Of a stretch of 64,000 bases of DNA, positions 61,035 through 64,000 are shown piece after piece; the first letter of the stretch is position 1, and each line of letters opens with the position of its first letter. Position numbers and translations under genes: made by a program. Below the pieces are notes generated by a model. That model was not told the DNA's origin, did no database searches, and saw nothing but the letters and a program-made list of their open reading frames with translations. Source of the DNA: CAITWF01 sp038231575 (lineage in GTDB: Bacteria; Verrucomicrobiota; Verrucomicrobiia; Opitutales; Opitutaceae); contig JBBRLB010000006.1 of the NCBI GenBank assembly GCA_038231575.1, forward strand, positions 1 to 64,000. Direction: 5' to 3'.

Positions 61035-61118
61035 GACATCGTCATCCGCCCCGCCATGCGCACGCCGCTCGGCGCGTTTTAAGGGACGCTCGCCGCCCTG
61101 CCGGCGTCACGTCTTGGG
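61035..61118 (+). pseudogene. Interrupted thiolase (acetyl-CoA acetyltransferase) N-terminus
   Basis: Right after the aminotransferase the frame reads DIVIRPAMRTPLGAF, a TAA stop (61080-61082), then GTLAALPASRLG. This matches the thiolase start (IVI..A.RTP.G.F.G.LA...A..LG) across the stop. No start codon precedes it and no thiolase sequence follows after about 61118. It is a decayed gene, probably part of the same pathway, which would need a thiolase for acetoacetyl-CoA. The rest of the 491-bp gap holds only repeats and the pckG terminator. Confidence 0.75.
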
Positions 61119-61324
61119 CGCGAGGGGTGTCGCCACCGACCGGACGGAGTGCGGCGAACTAAACGAGGTTGAGGTGCAGCCGCACCATCTCCGCGAAAGC
61201 CGCCTCTGTGCGTTCCTCGACGGAGCGACGGAGAAGTTCGGTGTCACCGTTCACGGTTCACCTGCTCTCACTAGGTCCCGCGAAAAACGAACAAAGTTGT
61301 TTCTGACTCAGCGTTCCCCCGTCC

Positions 61325-61406
61325 GCCACGCTGAGCGCAGGCGAAGCATCATTGCGACCTTACTGGAAAGGAAACCAGCGATCCTTCGCCGTCGCTTCGG
61401 ATGACC
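61325..61406. repeat. Second copy of the GTCATTCTGAG-type palindromic repeat
   Basis: Arms 61325-61350 (CCACGCTGAGCGCAGGCGAAG core) and 61380-61406 (complement reads GTCATCCGAAGCGACGGCGAAG) share about two thirds of their bases with each other and resemble the repeat at 11283-11378. As there, the element lies between a plus-strand gene end and a minus-strand gene end. Confidence 0.5.
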
Positions 61407-61410
61407 GAAA

Positions 61411-61436
61411 AGAAAAAGGCGCAACGCGACTGCGCC
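61411..61436 (-). terminator. Rho-independent terminator of pckG
   Basis: On the minus strand GGCGCA (61436-61431) pairs with TGCGCC (61423-61418), followed by TTTTTCTTTTC. It lies 49 bp after the pckG stop codon. Confidence 0.8.
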
Positions 61437-61484
61437 CCTCCAGCCCAGACACGTCGGACGAAAGCCCAACCTCCATCCGGCAGA

Positions 61485-63311
61485 CTACATCCGGCAGATC
61501 AGCAGCTCGCGCTCGTAGACCAGTTCCTTCGGCAGTGCAGCGTGGAGATCGATGAAGAGCTCTTCGTGACCGAGCACCTCGTTGCGCCACGCGGTGCGAT
61601 CGAAGGCCTGCAGCTCCTCGAACTTCTCCTCGGAAAAATCCATGCCGGTCCAATCCATGTCCTTGTAGCGCGGCACCCAGCCGATGGGCGTCTCCTTCGC
61701 GCGGCCACCGGCGCGCACGCGATCGAAAATCCATTTGAGCACGCGCATATTTTCGCCAAAGCCCGGCCAGATGAATTTCCCGTCCTTGTCCTTGCGGAAC
61801 CAGTTCACGTGGAAAATCCGCGGCGTCTCGGTGAGCGAGCGCTGCATGTTGATCCAGTGCCGGAAATAATCGCCCATGTTGTAGCCGCAGAAAGGCAGCA
61901 TCGCCATCGGGTCGCGGCGCACCTTGCCGATCGTGCCGGCGGCAGCGGCGGTCATTTCGCTGCCCATCGTCGCCCCGACGTAGACGCCGCTCGACCAGTT
62001 GAACGCCTGGTAAACCAGCGGCATTGTCGTCGCGCGGCGGCCGCCAAAAATAAACGCGCTGATCGGCACGCCGTGCGGGTTTTCCCAATCGGGGTCCATC
62101 GTCGGGCATTGTTTCGCGGGCGCGGTGAAGCGCGCGTTCGGGTGCGCGGCCTTCGCGCCGGTCGCTTTCGCGATCTCGGGCGTCCAGACCTTGCCCTGCC
62201 AGTCGGTCGCCATCTCCGGCGGCGTCTCGGTCATCCCTTCCCACCACACGCCGCCACCGGGCGTGAGCGCGACGTTTGTGAAGATGGAATTTTTCGCGAG
62301 CGCCTTCATGGCGTTCGGGTTGGTGTGGTTGCCGGTGCCGGGCGCGACGCCGAAGAAACCCGACTCGGGATTAATCGCGCGGAGGCGGCCGTGCGCGTCG
62401 GGCTTGATCCAGGCAATGTCGTCGCCGACGGTCCACACTTTCCAACCCTGCTTCTGAAAATGCGGCGGCGGAATGAGCATCGCGAAGTTCGTCTTGCCGC
62501 ACGCGCTCGGGAACGCGGCCGCGACGTAGACCTTTTTGCCCTGCGGATTCTCGACGCCCAGGATGAGCATGTGCTCAGCCATCCAGCCCTCGTCCCGCGC
62601 CATCGCCGACGCGATGCGGAGCGCGAAACATTTCTTGCCGAGCAGCGCATTGCCGCCGTAGCCCGAGCCGTAGCTCCAGATCTCGCGCGTCTCGGGAAAG
62701 TGGACGATATACTTCTCCTTGTTGCACGGCCAGGTGACGTCCTTCTGACCCTTCGCGAGCGGCGCGCCGACGGAGTGCACGCACGGGACGACGCGTTTGA
62801 AATCCTTGTCGATCAGTTCGAAAACTTTTTTGCCGATGCGCGCCATGATGCGCATGTTCACGACGGCGTAGGCCGAGTCGGTGAGCTGCACGCCGATCTG
62901 CGACATCGGCGAGCCGATCGGGCCCATGCTGTAAGGCAGCACGAACATCGTGCGGCCCTTCATGCAGCCGCTGAAAAGGCCTTTGAGGGTTTTGCGCATT
63001 TCGAACGGGTTGACCCAATTGTTCGTCGGGCCGGCAGCCTCTTTCGACAGCGAGCAGATGAACGTGCGATCCTCGACGCGCGCCACGTCGTTGGCGTCGC
63101 TGCGCGCGTAATAGCAGCCGGGCCACTTTTTCTGGTTCAGCTTGATGAACGTGCCGCCGGCGACCATCTGCGCGCAGAGCGCATTATATTCCTCCGGCGA
63201 ACCGTCGACCCAGTGGATGGCATCAGGCTTGCAGAGGTCGGCCATTTTCTCGACCCAACGCCGCAGATGCGTGTTTGTGCTGAGGGGCTTCGCCGGATTG
63301 CGTTTCTTCAT
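61485..63311 (-). CDS. pckG: Phosphoenolpyruvate carboxykinase (GTP)
   Basis: A 608-residue cytoplasmic enzyme that converts oxaloacetate and GTP to phosphoenolpyruvate, the entry step of gluconeogenesis. Motifs include FVLPYSMGPIGSP, GGNALLGKKCFALRI, the P-loop AAFPSACGKTNFAML (about residues 272-286 with the reactive Cys) and VWTVGDDIAW. FNWSSGVYVGATMGSE and the C-terminal FIWPGFGENMRVLKWI are typical. Length fits GTP-dependent enzymes, not the shorter ATP-dependent form. It stands alone and has its own terminator. Confidence 0.97.
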   Translation of the reverse strand: MKKRNPAKPLSTNTHLRRWVEKMADLCKPDAIHWVDGSPEEYNALCAQMVAGGTFIKLNQKKWPGCYYARSDANDVARVEDRTFICSLSKEAAGPTNNWVNPFEMRKTLKGLFSGCMKGRTMFVLPYSMGPIGSPMSQIGVQLTDSAYAVVNMRIMARIGKKVFELIDKDFKRVVPCVHSVGAPLAKGQKDVTWPCNKEKYIVHFPETREIWSYGSGYGGNALLGKKCFALRIASAMARDEGWMAEHMLILGVENPQGKKVYVAAAFPSACGKTNFAMLIPPPHFQKQGWKVWTVGDDIAWIKPDAHGRLRAINPESGFFGVAPGTGNHTNPNAMKALAKNSIFTNVALTPGGGVWWEGMTETPPEMATDWQGKVWTPEIAKATGAKAAHPNARFTAPAKQCPTMDPDWENPHGVPISAFIFGGRRATTMPLVYQAFNWSSGVYVGATMGSEMTAAAAGTIGKVRRDPMAMLPFCGYNMGDYFRHWINMQRSLTETPRIFHVNWFRKDKDGKFIWPGFGENMRVLKWIFDRVRAGGRAKETPIGWVPRYKDMDWTGMDFSEEKFEELQAFDRTAWRNEVLGHEELFIDLHAALPKELVYERELLICRM

Positions 63312-63439
63312 GGGACCGCAACGCTACGGGCGACGCCCGCCGAGTAAACCGCAAAGGCCCGGCGCACGCGGTGCAGAAGTTAATTTCGATTCAGTATTAG
63401 CGAGTCGCCTTCGCGGCAAATTCTCCGCAGTTTCAGCGC

Positions 63440-63610
63440 GTGACCAAGCTCTGCATTTTTGTCGGCATGACGGTATTCGGCATCGTCGGAAGCCTGGTCG
63501 CCGGCGCATTCGACATGGACACGTTTTCGATCGGCTCGTTTCTGCTCAGCGGCGTGGGCAGCATGGTGGGCGTTTTCGTCGGCTGGAAAGTCGCGCAGAA
63601 ATTTAATTAG
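63440..63610 (+). CDS. Small membrane protein (56 residues)
   Basis: A short gene with a GTG start. It encodes two hydrophobic helices, TKLCIFVGMTVFGIVGSLVAG and SFLLSGVGSMVGVFVGWKVAQ, joined by a short FDMDTFSIG loop, and ends KFN. The Gly-rich helix pair and terminal GWKVA.K resemble small verrucomicrobial/planctomycetal proteins of the same size, whose function is unknown. It is divergent from pckG and convergent with the cation transporter. No overlapping better frame exists. Confidence 0.65.
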   Translation: MTKLCIFVGMTVFGIVGSLVAGAFDMDTFSIGSFLLSGVGSMVGVFVGWKVAQKFN

Positions 63611-63701
63611 AAAGTGACGGCGGCTTCCCGCCGCCGAATCAAAAGCGACTCATCGGCTGAGCCGGTCCTGAGCCTGCCGCAGGAATGCCGAGGCCACGCC
63701 C

Positions 63702-64000
63702 TCACTTCATCGGCTCGATGTGCACCGTCACGTCGCTAATCGCGTGCGGCACGGACGCGAGCAGGGCGTCCTTTACCGCGTGGGCGATGTCGTGCCCGGC
63801 GCGCACCGAAAGCTCGCCGTTCACGCGCACCTGGATGTCGACGAGATGACTGAGACCGCTTTTGCGGACGCGCACCTTGTCGAGCGCGAGCACGCCGGCC
63901 ACCGCCAGCGCGATCGCCCGCACCTCGTTTTCGAAGTCCACGGCGACGGCCGTGTCCATCACATCGCGCAGCGCCTTGCCAAACATCCCCACGCCATTGA
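63702..64000 (-). CDS. Cation diffusion facilitator (CDF) C-terminal domain, partial
   Basis: Only the C-terminal 98 or so residues are in the window; the membrane part lies beyond position 64000. The visible part has FGKALRDVMDTAVAVDFENEV, then VRVRKSGLSHLVDIQVRVNGELSVRAGHDIAHAVKDALLASV and a final ISDVTVHIEPMK. This is the ferredoxin-like metal-binding/dimerisation domain of CDF transporters, which export Zn2+, Co2+ or Fe2+ from the cytoplasm. The GTG at 63992 could be misread as a start, but the frame is open to the window edge and reads N-G before it. Confidence 0.8.
   Translation of the reverse strand, partial: NGVGMFGKALRDVMDTAVAVDFENEVRAIALAVAGVLALDKVRVRKSGLSHLVDIQVRVNGELSVRAGHDIAHAVKDALLASVPHAISDVTVHIEPMK

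Noticed and set aside
61114..61404. Open frame after the thiolase relic
   Set aside because: It starts in another frame than the thiolase peptide, overlaps the repeat at 61325 and shows no family resemblance.

Overview
The window is high-GC bacterial chromosome that most resembles Verrucomicrobiota, family Opitutaceae (an Opitutus-like organism). This is inferred from gene content and protein style: very large TonB-dependent receptors without SusD partners, an ECF sigma factor fused to a membrane domain, homospermidine synthase beside an ornithine decarboxylase, a scattered arginine cluster near rplM-rpsI, and short palindromic repeats between genes. No rRNA, tRNA, CRISPR array, prophage or intact insertion sequence was seen. 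Few genes carry a clear Shine-Dalgarno sequence; several are preceded by G-poor, CA-rich leaders.

Layout. 1-5,000: the end of rsmE, a sodium/solute symporter, a membrane protein of unknown function, rsmD and a metallo-beta-lactamase-fold hydrolase. 5,100-9,800: a tightly packed operon with a secreted Trp-Pro repeat protein, then mlaE, mlaF and mlaD (lipid transport), followed by a lipoprotein. 9,800-11,300: a small secreted protein and an overlapping HTH/VOC pair. 11,388-24,795: arginine biosynthesis genes argG, argF, argD, argB, argJ and argC, interrupted by a pseudopilin, a membrane-fused ECF sigma factor lying between argJ and a decayed second copy of the argJ tail, an unknown membrane protein, and a polyamine pair (ornithine decarboxylase and homospermidine synthase). 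24,900-29,200: a TorF-like outer membrane protein, rpsI-rplM, a DUF423 protein, a CCA-adding-type nucleotidyltransferase and a MOSC protein.

29,295-43,715 is an envelope block of three TonB-dependent receptors and two secreted S9 peptidases. 43,882-48,603 holds an XdhC/MocA pair, an NTF2-like protein, purE, an MFS transporter and a lipoprotein cyclophilin. 48,619-51,580 is a probable operon of ECF sigma factor, membrane anti-sigma-like protein and a bactofilin-like/RDD membrane protein. putA follows at 51,796. 55,352-61,118 is a probable catabolic locus (secreted protein, D-aminoacylase family hydrolase and BKACE enzyme, divergent from an RpiR regulator and a class III aminotransferase) that ends in a broken thiolase. 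The window closes with pckG, a 56-residue membrane protein and the C-terminus of a cation diffusion facilitator.

Links between genes. Arginine pathway ornithine can feed putrescine and homospermidine synthesis encoded in the same cluster. The receptors and S9 peptidases suggest uptake and processing of peptides or similar polymers. PutA and PckG point to amino acid catabolism feeding gluconeogenesis. The least explained items are the Trp-Pro repeat protein coupled to the Mla system, the sigma gene flanked by two argJ tails, the sigma/bactofilin-RDD operon, and the nonsense-interrupted thiolase behind the BKACE locus.
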